From positions 34,636,501 to 34,700,500 of the forward strand of contig NC_133185.1 in assembly GCF_049306965.1 (NCBI RefSeq): a stretch of DNA of 64,000 nt, in the 5' to 3' direction. The stretch's first letter is position 1; each line of letters starts with the position of its first letter. Positions 40,612-55,600 of the stretch are shown here, piece after piece. A program made the translations under genes and the position numbers. The notes under the pieces were generated by a model. It was given only the letters and a program-made list of their open reading frames with translations, ran no database searches and was not told where the DNA came from. Source of the stretch: Danio rerio. Lineage: Eukaryota; Chordata; Actinopteri; Cypriniformes; Danionidae.

Positions 40612-43600
40612 TCAAACGTTTCTCTTGGTGTTAATGAGCAGATCTCTGTTGAATTCAGCCTCCAGATTCCCAGCTCCACCCTTTCCTCCGGGAGGATCCG
40701 TTATCAGAGTGAGTTTGTTGAACACTCCACGGCCAAAGTAGTCAGCGATGACTGAGAAGCCGTCGTTAGAGCATCTCAACTAGGAGAGAAGAGGAAAAAA
40801 GGCATGCAGTTATATTTAAGATAACATTGGCAATCAAATTTAAAGAGCGAGATTTAATTACAGCATTCGCCAGTGGAAAACCTTTTTTGATTTGCATGCA
40901 AGGAAACAGTAATCAAAACATGTGGACAGTAATGTGGACAAAATTATTAGCCCTACTGTAAAATTATAATTATTTTTCCAATATTCTCCCAAGTGATATT
41001 TAAGAGAGCAAGGAAATTTTCATAGTATTTCTTCTTATTTTGTTTTTCTTTTGGAGAAAATATTTTGCAAGTTTTTTTTTTAAATATTGAAAATATTTTT
41101 TTTTTCTATTGGCTACAGAGCAAACGGCTGTTGTTCAATGACTTATTTGTCCAATAAACTAGTTAAGCCTTTTCATTGCACTTTTAAGCTGAATACTAGT
41201 TCCTTTCAATATTACTTCTAAAATAGTATGTATTGTCAACATGTCAAAGACTAAATAAATTACTTATCAGAAAATAGTTATTAAAACTATTATGTTTATA
41301 AATGTGTTAAAATGAAACAGTAAAAAAAACACTTGTTAAATATTTGAAAAATAATCAAAAATTTTATATAACGGATGATAATTGTGTCTTTAAAATGTTG
41401 TAAATACAATATATGAGGAAAATATTTAAAACATATAATAATAAAAATAGTAATAATAATAATAATAATGACATGTGAAAGCAGTAGTTAATTTATTAAT
41501 ATTTGTACCATTATTCAATGCCAAAAAAGTATGTTTTACCCATTTTGCACCAGTGTAACCCACTCATTATCAATATTTGGTAGATTTTATTGTTTACTAA
41601 GAAACTAAACTACTGCATCTCTGTTAATTGTAATGTGTTTGTGTTCTGATAAAAGTTTATCCATTTTGGTTATTCATTTACATAACAAAATTCTATCTTT
41701 CGAAAACTCTCAGAGTACAATTTTTTAAACTATACCATTTTCCTCTCTCTGTGTATAATTCATGTAACCCCACTGCTTCAATTCAGAGGCTATTGGCTTC
41801 TTCTGACCTGTTGTTAGCATTGGCCCAAGCGAGTATATTGCCAAGTAAGTTATTTTAGTTTTTAATTTTGTTGATTCTTGTGAACTGCTATCATTTAAAA
41901 AAGCAAAGGAAAACTTTCCCATTTATGTAGGTACCTTGTTGCTGTTATAAATGTTAGTTCACCCAAAAATGAAAAGGATTTCATTTATTGTCCCTCATGT
42001 GGTTTTAAGCCTTTATTCATTCATTTTTTTTCGGCTTAGTCCCTTTATTAATCTGGGGTTGCCACAGCGGAATACACCGCCAACTTAACCAGCATATGTT
42101 TTACACAACGGATGCCCTTCGAGCTGCAACCCATCGCTGGGAAACACCCATACACTCTTATTCGCACTCATACACTATGGACAATTTTAGCTTACCCAAT
42201 TTACCTATACTGCATGTCTTTGGGCTTGTGGGGGAAACCGGAGCACCCGGAGGAAACCCATTCGAACGCAGGGAGAACATGCAGACTCCACACAGAAATG
42301 CCAACTGACCCAGCTGAGGCTAGAACCAGCGACCTTCTTGCTCTGAGGTGACAGCATTACCTACTGTGCCCTTGCTTCGCCCAACCTTCATTCATTTACT
42401 ATTAAATGATTTACTTTCGATTTCCATAGCAGGAAAAAAATGTTTACTATGGCAAATGTAAAGTAAATGGGTGCCGGCTGGAAGGGCATAAAACAGGATA
42501 GAATATTTGGTGGTTCATTCCGTTGTGTCGATCACTGATATCTTCTTTTGTGTTAACAGGAGAAATAAACTCAAATAGATTTTAAATATGTAAATAGTGA
42601 GAAGATAACAGCTTAAAGTTGCAGTAGGTGATCTGCCTAAATGCTAACCGGTTAGCATAATAGCTTTCAAATACAATGCCTTCCCTGCCGTCCAAAGCCC
42701 CACCTCCTGAAACACAAACGCGCATTTGAAAGATGAAAGAGACCCACTAGATCAGGGGTGGGCAAGGAGGGCCGGTGTCCTGCAAAGTTTAGCTCCAACC
42801 CTAATCAAACACACCTGCTTATAGATTTCTTGTGATCTTAAAGACACTGATTAGCATGTTCAGGTGTGTTTGACTAGTGTTGGAACAAAACTCTGCAGGG
42901 ACACCGGCCCTCGAGGATCAAGTTTGCCCATCCCTGCACTAGATCATTTCATTCACCAGTCAGAAACTTCATAGTACTTTATAATACTGAAACTCTGAAT
43001 GAAAAACTGTATTATATCCAGCATTTTTTCAGTTGTGTAGCAAGCAAAACTTCATAATACAATATTTCATGCACGCAAGGACCATTGCTCTCACTCTCTC
43101 ACGTGCTGTCCTAAAGCGACTACTGTATGCTTAGTGGTTGACCGGCGGCGTGCAGGAATACACTTATTACTAAGCCATACTTACATGCTATTTTTTAGAG
43201 CGAATATTTAGAGTAGCATGTTAAACAGTATAGGGAGAGCGTCACAGGTTGACATTGTTCACAAATGAAACAATGTAAATATAAAACCAACTTCAGCTCA
43301 GTAAAGCAGGCTAGGCAGAAAAGCGCTATTTGCTGAGGTTTTGTTGTTCAACTATATAATTCTAAAGACACTCACCCACTGCACCTTTCATTTTCAGTTT
43401 TGGTTGAACTATCCCTTTAATTAGTTTATTGTCATTAGAAGCACCCACAGAGCTTCGCACTCTTAACAGGATAGTGATATCTATCTGATTTCCCCTTGCT
43501 TGTAAATCTGGCCCAAAACCTCTTAAAATAGCCCCAAAATAGCCACCTGTCTGTGAAAATGGTCATGCAGATCTCGTTTCTGATCCTGCGCACGCAACAT

Positions 43601-46600
43601 GTCCATGACCTTCCTGTTCTCAGGGGTGCAGGTGGGACACTCTGCCTCACTCTCAGCGAAGCTCTCTAAGCAGTGTTGATGGAAAGAGTGGCCACACAGG
43701 AAGTGCACAGACGGCAGCTCGAGCGGGCTGTTGCACATGCTGCACTTGGTCTTCTGAAAGATCTTTGCACTAGAAGAACAATGCACATTTTAACTATACA
43801 TTCACAGTGCACTCCCAGTCTTGATTCTGATTGGTTGGTTGCGTCCTCCATTTGCTTACCAAGTTTTAAGTTCTTGTATCTCAGACCGTAAATGAGCCGT
43901 CTCTTCTCTATACTGGCGAATCTTCCTTTCGTCTTCCTCAATCTGCTGGGTCTCCCTCTCCAGTTTATTAATCAGGTAGTCTTTGATGACTGATAAAGAT
44001 GCTGTGGAATTATGGGCCAAAGTCTGCACCACTGCAAGACACACAATCGAATAAGGTCTAAATTGTGCTGAAGCAAATATGGAAAACACAATTATGTAAT
44101 GTAAAGTTCATCTGCCGGTATTCAATAATTCAATATATATCTTGAAAATGAACATGCACAATATTGATTTTGTGGGCACTTTAAAATACAGTGAATATAT
44201 TTTTTATTATTTAAACTTATTGGGCCCTATCATACACCCCCGGCGCAGTGTGGCGCAAGGTGCGGCGCAATAGTCTTTTGGTAATTTCAGCTTGGTGCAA
44301 GAGTCGTTTTGAGGCGTTGCTCTACGCTGTTTAAATAGCAAATGCATTAGCGCTCAGATGTGCGCCCATAGGCGTTCTGGTCTAAAAAGGAAGGCGTTCA
44401 GAGGCGGACCGCTGGCACGTTGCTATTTTGAGTAAATAAAATAGATTTTTCATTAGACCAAAACAAACCCGGTCTAAACTCCGGCGCAAAGTTGCGCCTC
44501 GCTTACGCACTGCTTAATAAACACAAGAGAGCAATAGGCAAATATCTTTACATATGAAAAAAATTAAATATTAAGGATATATATAGGATATAATAAGAAT
44601 AGATATAGAATATAAATATAAAGGATTAAAATATTACAAAACATATTATTTTCTAGCCTACATAAGTATGAAAAATCACTGCTTTTATGTCTTCTTCATC
44701 TCAGGAGGCTTTTTTAGTTCATTCATAACAATTTGCTTTTGTATAATGTTATTACTCATAACTCATACTTATAACTCATTAAGAAAATAAACTCAACCCT
44801 TTTAGACCATGCGCCTTGGTGCAAAGCAGGTTTTCCCGTCCTTAAATTAGCAAAAACACGTTCTGACACGCCCTGAAAGCATTTGCGCCCTGCGTTTTGT
44901 GCTCTGCGCATGGACCGTCAAAATAGAGCCCTTAGAGTGCGTTTGAAGAATATTCACACTGTTAGCTCTTGTGAATTTGTGCTGTTGTATTACTGTATTT
45001 AGCACTTTGGTTTATGAGAAAAGCACCTCATTTATAAAATGTATTTTTATTAATATTAGTAGTAGTTGCTTAAAGACGTAATAGGCGATTTATTTTTAAA
45101 CATTAACATTTTACGTTTTAATCTGGCCTACGACTACTTATAGGCCTTTTGTTTGTTAACTCTGTACTAGTGATGCACGGATGGCGGTTATATCCGTGAG
45201 CGCTGCTCATAATCCTCGGGTCGGGCGGGCCGGGTAATAAATAAAAATACATTATGAATAATTGTGGGTGGGTTGCGGGTGGAAGTAGCGGGACATGGCA
45301 GTGGACCAACAAAAAAGCAGAGAGTGGGTTTTGCAGAATGGGAAGATGTGACGATTAAAATAATGGATGAAGTGCATGAGTAGCCTACAGTTCAAAGTTT
45401 CAGTTAGCAGGAAAATCTGCTATCGTTCAGGGAGAAACAAGATCGCCTAATTCCATGACTGCAGCGCCTTGCGAGGACAATCTTGTTCAATCCTACAACA
45501 AGCGGTGAGTGCGAACACTCATTCAGTGCAGCTGGCTGCGTTTTGGAGGCAAGGCCGAATTGCTCGAATCTAGGCACTGTAGATGCTATTCTGTTTTTGC
45601 ACATTGCGAAAAAAGGGCCAAGTAAATATAAGATAGCTGCCGTTTAGGCTGAAGTGGCACCCTTTTTGTTATCTTGTTCCTTTATCTGTAAAAGCTAAAA
45701 TGTCTTTATTTTACTTTCTGAATCTACTTGAAAATTAAGAAAATGTTGTTAAAAGACAAACTTTTGATTTTATAAATGTTAATTTAAAAACGTTTAAGAT
45801 TATTATTTAACATATTATTTTACTATCAGAAATGCGCTGATTAAAGATCACTGAATCTGCTGTTAATATCTACGGTGACTTATCATCATTCCTAAAACAA
45901 AGAATTAAATTATTAAGTGACGATTGGGTGCGGGTTGGGTGCGTATATATATATTAGATAAAAAATATGTGTGGGCGGGTGGTGGGTGGATGATTAGTAT
46001 GAAGCCGCGGAATCGGGTGTCATTTCAGCTAATCCGCACATCTCTACTTTGTACAGTAAGGCACCATTTGTTAACATCAGTTAAGTTCACTAAAGGTAAA
46101 GTGATTAAAACTACAACAGCATTTATTAATCTTAGGTGATATTAATTGCTTAATGCCTATTAATGCATTAATAATAATTGTTTATTAAATGGATTTAATA
46201 ATGATACAATTCAGTTCTTATAGCTACTTTTAATGCATTATTTGATGTTTACTAATGAGACTAGGCCTGTCACAATATCTATTTTTTGTTGTGTGGTATA
46301 AATCACCAAAATATATTACGATAAACAATATTATTGTCATTTTAAGATCATTTTATGCCAATAATTATATAATGCCAGAATGACAACATAATATCACCAC
46401 AATGCAAGAACATTCTTCCAAAGAACACATCATATTTTATTCTTAAGGATATTTCATCTAATTATAGTCATTTTAACAATTTAATAGTTACGCGTTAGAA
46501 TCAGAATGTAAAAACGCATATCTTAAATAAAAATAATAATACATGTTAACAAAAATGTAAAAAGTAACAGAGGCTTCAATATATGGTTCCAGATTATTTT

Positions 46601-49600
46601 CAGTTGTCAGGCACCCTCATGAAAATATACTAAAGTAATTTAGAGTACTAAATACTGTAGTGTTTTTTTTTAACCATACTGACACCACCAATAAAGATAG
46701 AGATGTTGCACAATCAGCTCATATGTTACTAGAATTAGTTTTAATGTTTGGGCGATATACCCCCACTGGCCACTTTATTAGGTACACTTCACTAGTATCG
46801 GGTTGGACCCCCTTTTGCCTTGAGAACTGCCTTAATCCTTCATAGCATAGATTCAACAAGGAACTGGGAATATTCCTCAGAGATTTTGCTCCATATTGAC
46901 ATGATAGCATCATGCAGTTGCTGCTGATTTGTTGGCCTCACATCCATGATGCCAATCTCCTGTTCCACCACATCCCAAAGGTGCTCTATTGAATTTAGAT
47001 TTGGTGACTGTGGACGCCATTTGAGTAGAGTGAACTCATTGTCTTGTTCAAGAAACCAGTCTGAGATGATTCGCGCTTTATGACATGGTGCATTATCCTG
47101 CTAGAAGTAGCCATCAGAATATAGGTACACTGTGGTCATAAAGGGATGGACATGGTCAGCAACAATACTCAGGTTTCTTGTGCAAAGAAAATTTTCCCCA
47201 CACCATTACAACACCACCAGCAGCCAGATATGTTGATACAAAGCAGGATGGATCCATGCTTTCAGGTTGTTGACACTAAATTCTGACTCTACCATCTGAA
47301 TATCGGAGTAGAAATCGAGACTCATTAGACCAGGCAACGCTTTTCCAATCTTCTATTGTCTAATTTTTGTGAGCATGTGCAAATTGGAGCCTCAGTTTCC
47401 TGTTCTTAGCTGACAGGAGTGGCACCCAATGTAGTCCTCTGCTGCTGTGGTCCATCCGCCTCAAGGTTTGACATGTTGTATGTTCAGAGATGCTCTTCTG
47501 CATACCTCAGTTGTAACAAGTGTTTATTTGAATTACTGTTGCCTTTCTATCAGCTCAAACCAGTCTGGCCATTCTCATCTGACCTCAGGCATCAACAAGG
47601 CACTTGAGCACACAGAACTGCAGCTCACTTTTCTCTTTTTCGGATCATTACACTAGAGATGGTTATTGCATGAAAATCCCAGTAGATCAGCACTTTCTGA
47701 AATACTCCCATCTGGCACCAACAACCATGCCATGTTCAAAGTTACTTAAATCACCTTTCGTTTGAGCTGCAGCAGATAGTCTTGACCATTAGTTGCCGCC
47801 ATGTTACTGGCTGATTAGAAATTTGTGTTAAAGAGCAGTTGGATAGGTGTACCTAATAAAGTGGCCAGTGAGTGTATATTGAATTACCAAAAATGATGGA
47901 GGTTATGTCCATGTGTTGTGCGATAAGTCCATATATTGATTATTGTTCTGTATTTTGTCATCTTTTTAACAATTTAATGTGTTGAAAACATTTGTTTACT
48001 CTTACTTTGTTACTCTTACCTTGTTATACCTGTTAAAGTAATCTTTTTTGCAGCTTAATAACACTGTATACTGTGATAAAATGTCAGCAACAGAAAATCT
48101 GATACGGGCAGAAGCCCAAGTTCATTCAGAGGTTGGAAAATTCATCAACATGACCACTAAACAAAAGGCGTTAAAAGTAACTCTTAAGTTTAGATGTGTG
48201 AAAACACCGGCCATGTCACCTAACTTGTTTGGCCTTTGTCTGACTTCTCACTCACCCAGAAGCGGAGGCATCAGGTTATTGTCGTCGATGTGCTTCAAGA
48301 CTTCACTAATGTAGGACTTGCAGTTTTCTTCTTTGCGTGCGAAATAGCCCAGTGCCTGCTCCCACAAGCACACTTCGCTGTCCCCATAGCGCTTACAGGC
48401 CTCCACCACTTTCCCATACTCCTCATTCTGCATGTGGTAATGCATGATCTGCTGATACCTGCGGTAAGTATTTTGTATCATTAGTGTGTGTGCAGCTGTT
48501 TGTAACTTGACTAAATGTGTGTTACTTTTAGTTATGTTAGCTCATGCTGCTTGCTATTGGAAACTAGTTTTTGTTTTCAAAATGTAATAATTTTCATAAA
48601 TAACATTGTGATGTTTCAGGAGTCATGCCGGGTACATTCAAAACACTTTGTGTGAGAATGAGAAAGCTCGCTCACAGTTTGCCCTTTTCATACAAATACA
48701 GCACTCCTTCTTTAAAGTTGTGCATCTGGCAGAGCACGAGGGCCTTGTCAAACACAGTGTTGTCGCTCCTCAGAAGGGAGAGTGCTGCCTCCTGCAGGAC
48801 TTTTTTCTTCTGTAAGACACAGACAGAGAGACAGAAGGGTTCACTGTAGGCTTTTAAAGCAAGCTAGTCAGCAATCAATCCAAACTGCCTTTTTTATTTT
48901 AGAGATTCACTTATTCTGGGTGCATCTTAACATTTTACAATCTGGTTGTACAAGTTAATGTTTAATAACATGAACGACTATTTATTAGAGTATTTATTAT
49001 TGTTATTTAACATTAGTTAATGAAAATACTAATTGTTGTTCATTTTTAGTTTGTGTTAACTCATAGTGTCTTAGCCAATGTTAATAAGCATGAATTTGGA
49101 TTTCAATGATGTTTTATGATTAATAAATGCTGTACTGTACAAGTATTGATCGTAATTAGTTCATGTTAGTAAATACATTAAGTAATGAAGCCTTTTTGTA
49201 AAGTGTGACCAAGTTCTGTCATTCTTTATAGTCATTTAACTGACTTCATATATCTTTATATATCTTTACTGACTTTATAATTATATATCTATTATGGCGA
49301 AAACTAAATTTAAGCACACATACAATCAATCAAATAAATGTGCTATAACGTTTACAACTGATAGATCGATCAAAACTGCAATACTTTAAGGATCCACTGA
49401 TTTATGACTATTGCTTAATAATTATTTAGATTCCATAAAATGAAACTAAAATAGAAAAACAACCATAATCAGTCATTTGAACTAATGTTAAGCATCCTAA
49501 TTATTGTGTGAAAGTAGATTTTTGTTTTGAGATTTGTAGAAATTCTCTTAAAGTCATCAAAATGTTGATATTTTACCAATATTTTGTGCTTTACTCTTCT

Positions 49601-52583
49601 TTGCTCTGAATAAATTAAAGAACAGACTTATTAAAATGTGGTAAAATTACTTAAATTATACTCGGCATAAAGACCAGTTAATTCCCAACGTAAACACGAA
49701 GAAATTTCTAAAATCCTGCAGTTTTAAAACACAAATTAAACAGGTCTTAAAGAAAGGTCACAAATGTGGTTAAATTTATCTTTATCTACATGTATCTGTG
49801 TTTTTTTTTTGTTTTGTTTTAAGGCTTTTGTGATTGTATATAGTTTAAAAAAGCACAATTAAAAGGTTTACCACAAAAAAAAAATTGAAATCTGCAGAGT
49901 TGCATTTGCAGTCTATAATAGCAAACAATGACAATAACAAAGCATGACAGATGTATATAACATATAAACTTTTACCCCTGGGTCCTGCTCATGTGCCCAG
50001 TCCTGCAGTCTGAGCTCTAGCAGAGTGTCATAAACTCCTTCAGGAGAGAACGGGTCCACCTCGATCATGTGCTCCAGAAACAATCGCAGCTCTCGCGGGT
50101 TATTGGCAAACACTGGGATGAACTCCTCTGGATTGGCCTGTAAAAAATTTTAATGAAGTAAATGTTGCATTATAAAGCGATGGTTCACACACAAATTAAT
50201 ATTGTCATCAATTACTCATCCTTCACCAGTTTCTGATTTACACAAAAGAAGATATTTCGAAATATGCTGGTTGCTGGCACTTATCGTCTTCCATTGTAGG
50301 AAAAAATAATACAATGGAAGTCAATGGGGTCCAGCAACCAGCATTCTTCAAAATATCTTCTTTTTTAAAAATTTAAAACCAAGAATAAATGATAAGATAA
50401 TTTTCACTTTTGAAATATTGAGTGAACTACCCCTTTTACCCGATACGAAAATATCAGTTTATTTGAAAGCTTTAATGCAAATATAAATAAATAACCTTGT
50501 TTTCCACAGGCCTGTCCAGACTGTCCCGGTCGGTGGAGTCTTTGCTGGGGTGATAGTCGGTGCAGAGGCGCTTTAAGAGGATGGTGGAGCTCTCGGGAAC
50601 ATGGTGCATAAGAGTTTTACCATAACGCTTCATGTTACTTTCAGCCTGATCAAATGGCAACCTACCGATGTAGCGCAAAGCCTCTTGATAATTCTGATTG
50701 GGAGTGGACAGAATGAACAGGTATTGGCTTACAGACTCATTGAAAAGTATTTGTTATGCAACAAAACTGCACAAAAAATGCTATTCACCTTCAAATCCTC
50801 TAGCTGGATCTTCAGATACCATTCATGGTGCATGTGTCTCTCTGCCAGAAACACGGCGTGACTGTGATAACCAGCCTGGCGTAACACTTTGATGGCAATT
50901 TCAACATCAAAATGCACCTCGCTCTCATTGCTCTTTTTAAAACAAGGGATACAGAGTATAAGCATTGTTGGTGGGGAGGGTGTCATTCAAAAAGCCTAAA
51001 TGCACATTTAAGAGAGAGAGTTTTGAAAAACATAAACAACCATCATAATGCTTGTGAAGGTTTTAATAGATTTATGTTACTCTAGACAAGTGTTTCCCAA
51101 CCTTGTTCTTGGAGGCACACCAACAGTACATATTTTGGATGTCTCCCTTATTAGACCCAGTCATTTCAGGTTTTTGAGTCTCTTCTAATGTTCTGATGAG
51201 TTTGATTTAGGTGTGTTTGATTCGGAAGAGGTTGTAAATTTGTACTGTTAATGTGCATTCAGGAACAGGGTTGGGAAACTAGCCCTAGACCACAAAACCA
51301 AATGTTGCACGGGTGTATTTTTGGCTATTGTAAGGGTCATAATGATCTTTTTTTTTTAATATAAAGCTCATCTTCCATGAATATATTTTCTAAATTTCCT
51401 AGTGTAACTACAAAACTCAATTTTTGATTAGTAATATGCATTGCAGAGAGCTTATGGACATGTTTAAGGCTATTTTCTCTGTATTTTGATTGTTTGAACT
51501 CTAGATTTTATTTTAAACAGATTTTCAAATGTTTTCAATCCAAATAATGTCCGATCCTAGAAAAAAAAACATATATCAATGGAAAACTTATTTATTCAGC
51601 TTTGAGATAACATATAAATCTCAATTTAAAAAAAAAAACATTAATTAAAAAGAAAATGTATGATTGGTTTTGTAGTACAGGGTCCCATCTTAGATATTGT
51701 ACTGGTTTTAGTGAAAACTTTGGGTTTGTACCTGTAATTCTTTTTTTGCCTTCTATTCGTGTTATGTTAAAAATCATTAAATCCTAATGAAATATGCTCC
51801 AAAACACACTGTAAACCATACATGTTCTGGTTTTATTGTTTAAAATGTGATGGTTTATGTTTATTCTCAGCAGACCTTTATGAACTCCTCCAGCTTGGAG
51901 CTGTCCTTCAGTTTGGTGTAGCAGTTGAGCAGTAGTGTAGTGTGATCAGCGTTGGCCAGTGACTGCCTGTGAAGGGCCTGCAGGTATGCGGTTAGGTTGT
52001 GTATTCTCTGTGCATCCAAAAACTTGCGGATAACATAGGATGGTTCGAGCTTCCCAATGGTGCTAAAAAAACACAGAAGGTTCATTTGATGCTTAATTTA
52101 AACCCCATATTTTTTTATATTTATGGATTTCAGTGAAATGCAGTAGAAGTGAGCAGATATCTGAACTGGACAGTTACCGGATATATTGTTGAATAGCTCC
52201 ATCATGATCTCCTTTGACGTAGAGATGGTCTCCATATTGCCTGAATATCTCAGACAGACCATCATTGTCCAGGTGTTGACTTTTGGCCAAGTTAATGGCC
52301 ATCACAAACAGATTCTTCTTAAACAGCATCTAAATAACACATTTATACATTATTTAACACATAAGTTAAGGATGATTATATTATACAAAAATATATATAT
52401 TATCATAAAGTATTAAGTAATAATTATTTTATTTCTGAATCTTCATTTTGTAGTTATTTTTAATTAAATTTTATATTTTATACATAAATGTATATTTTAA
52501 TTATTTATATTTAAAACTTTGTTAGATTTTATTGTATATTTTGTTTTTATTTAGATTTAAGGGCTGCCAGTTAAATAATAAAA

Positions 52584-52669
<86 letters not shown>

Positions 52670-55600
52670 CACAGTTGATGTGTAAAATAATATTGTTTAA
52701 ACACATTTACATATCAGTGCCATCTAGTGTTGTAATCCAGTTGCACTTTCATATTTTACATTTAATTAATTAAACTGTGCAAAATATATTTTAGGAAAAA
52801 AAATCCAAAGGTTTGGAAACAATTAACATTTATTTATTTAGGAAAAATAATTATAGCCTAACACTGTTACGTAAAATAAATAAAGAAAAAAAGAATCCAC
52901 AAATATAATAATCATATATAAAATGTCAATGAAAAAATAATAATAATAATAATAATGTACATAATATTAATAATCATAATAATGTATATAATAATAATTA
53001 TAGTAATGTTTATAATAATAATAATAATGTATATATTAATGTAAATAATAATAATAATAATGATGATGGGGCAAAGCAGTGGTGCAGTAGGTAGTGCTTG
53101 AAGGGCATCCGCTGCGTAAAAACTTGCTGGATAAGTTGCCAGTTGGTGGTGACCCCAGATTAATAAAGGGACTAAGCCGACAAGAAATTAATAATAATAA
53201 TGATAATAATAATAACAATAATAATAATAATAATAATAATAAGCTGTTTTAAAAGATATTATTAATAAATGTTTTTGGCCAAATTAGAATGGTTTCTGAA
53301 AGTGGTGGCTGCTAAAACTTTCAATAGCATCTGGATGCAGACATGGATTAGCAAGCTGAGACTGCATATTTCATAGATGCAATGTCAGACACAATACACT
53401 CAGTGGATCTAGTGACATCACTGTGAGGGGTAGAGTTAGGTGTGCGGATTATAAAGCATTGCATGCAGCTCAACACCAGGTCTGCATCCAGACCCCTCTC
53501 CAAAATTTTAGCTCTGGCATCACAGGAATAAAAGTACTTTAAACTGTACTGTATAGTGTTTTTGTAATGAATGCCAACACCTCACTAACCTCCAGCTTGG
53601 TCTGTGTGTCTTTCTCCTGCAGCATATACACCGTCCTGTCACTTGTTAGGACGTAGAAAGACCCCCATTCAGCCAGAACGTCAATGACATCATCAAACAC
53701 CGCACTGTAAGCGATGAACTTGTTGTCTAAATCGTAAATGGTCAGGATGTGCTTTTCTGTAGGGGACGTCTGTCTGCTGCCATAATCAGATCTGTGCAGA
53801 TTAAGCAAAAAGATTTGAATGAGTAGTGCATGTTAACACGTTATAAAAGCGGTAAGTACACAACTGTATTAACTATATAAAATCATCAAATTATTAAAAT
53901 TATGACAAAAATGTAGCATTTATATTTAAATACATTTTTATAGATTAAGTCTATTATAATATAGATTGTATTTTGTGTTTTTATTCACATTTTTTAATTA
54001 TAATTATTATTCTAATATATAGTGTTATCGTTTTCATTTTCATTCACTGTATAAGGTTCTGGTTACCACATATTTGCAAGTAAACTCTGAAAAAATAAAC
54101 AAACATTAAAGCAATCATTAAAGATTAAACAGCAATTAACCTCTTTTTAGACAGCAAGCTTAGAGACACGGACCCACGGCACGCTGTAGCCGTTCATGAA
54201 GACTCGTATGCGTTTGTTTCCATGATCCATGGAGTTTGTTGCATGTTTTTTCCCCGCGATCTTGTCAGGGCCGACCATACAGCAAAGCTGTGTGTGTGCT
54301 GCAAGCATTTTTGTCGGGAGAGCAGTACAAGAATTGAAGAATGGCGGACGTTGACTTTTATCAGGAGTTCGTTCACATTTAGACACATCGCCGTGCTGCT
54401 GTGTTTGCCAAAATCCTCTATATTACCAGCAGGGCTAATGGTTAAAATAGGTAGGTCAGGAGACCAGCTGCACTGAGTCTGCATTCAGATCTATAATTTA
54501 GACCCGGGGATCGAGGGAGAATCCTCATTTATAGTGTTTACATAAACACACTTATCTTTATAATGATATAAATTGTGGTTATGTGTATATGAAATTACGA
54601 ATAACAAATGTAGCTGGGCATTAAATTACTGTTTATTTCTTTGCATTTTAACTTTGTGAACTATAAACTCATGCATCTCCTCATGGTTTGTCTCTCATTT
54701 TGTGAGCTGACAACAGTTGTTCGCTCCCCTTCTCCCCTGCTGGCCACGCCCACTCCTGACCAATGCTCGCGGAGCTCCACGCCCATTAATCATGCATCTT
54801 TTGAAAAAATTCTGAAGTAGACTTTAACCGAAAGTGGGGGGTGTCATGGCCCTTTAAAGGACCCTTTTACATGTGATCCCTTTCCAGTAAATTGTTGGTA
54901 ATTTTCCACGAAAGTGTGTATATGTGAAAGGGGCATATAATGCATGGAATACATCTTACTTGCTGGGCGACTTGTTACTGTGTGTGAGCAGCAGCAGGTA
55001 TCCTCTGTGCCAGTGTGTCAAAAGCTTATGCCCATCAAAAGCGAAGCAGGGTCCTCTCTCATCAGGCTGGTACAGATACACACAATCATCTCCAGCCACT
55101 ATAAACTGCGAGTCCTGTGACGGGTCAGTGAGCGCAGAACAGCGGAGAGCACAGCCGTGTGTGTCCAATTCTACACGAGGATACTCTTTCACTGACAACG
55201 TGTAACACTGTCGACATAACAACAATACTGGTTTAGACTGGCATTCTTTTATAGAAATAATTTATTTGTTATCATTATAAAAGAAACATAAAAGTCTCAA
55301 CATGTTTAGCATAAAATACACACAAACATAAATATGTTAAAATATGTAAATAGAGGTAGAGGTATTGTCAGAGGAATTCAATGGACTTCAGTCAATTATT
55401 CAACTTTAAACAGCTCTGTTAAAACAGCACTCAAACAGCTACTGCATGTGTGATACATTTATCATATTTCGTTTAGTTTTGTAGTTTTAGTTTGACTTTT
55501 GTTCTCCGTGAATTAACTGAAATTACTCTGCATAGTGCTATGGCACTGCAATATGGTAAAGACCAGCCTGGAACTACTTTAGCTGTGCGTTGATCTGAAC

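Noticed and set aside
46660-47656. Frames of 60-70 codons in vps11 intron 13
   Set aside because: They lie inside a TIR-bounded transposon and show no transposase domain.
52400-53240. Possible CRISPR-like or structured array from repeated (taa)n blocks
   Set aside because: Simple-sequence expansion in a vertebrate intron, without unique spacers.
54147-54484. Overlapping frames of 79-96 codons in vps11 intron 5
   Set aside because: Transposon-like intronic sequence between two well-defined vps11 exons; no recognised domain.
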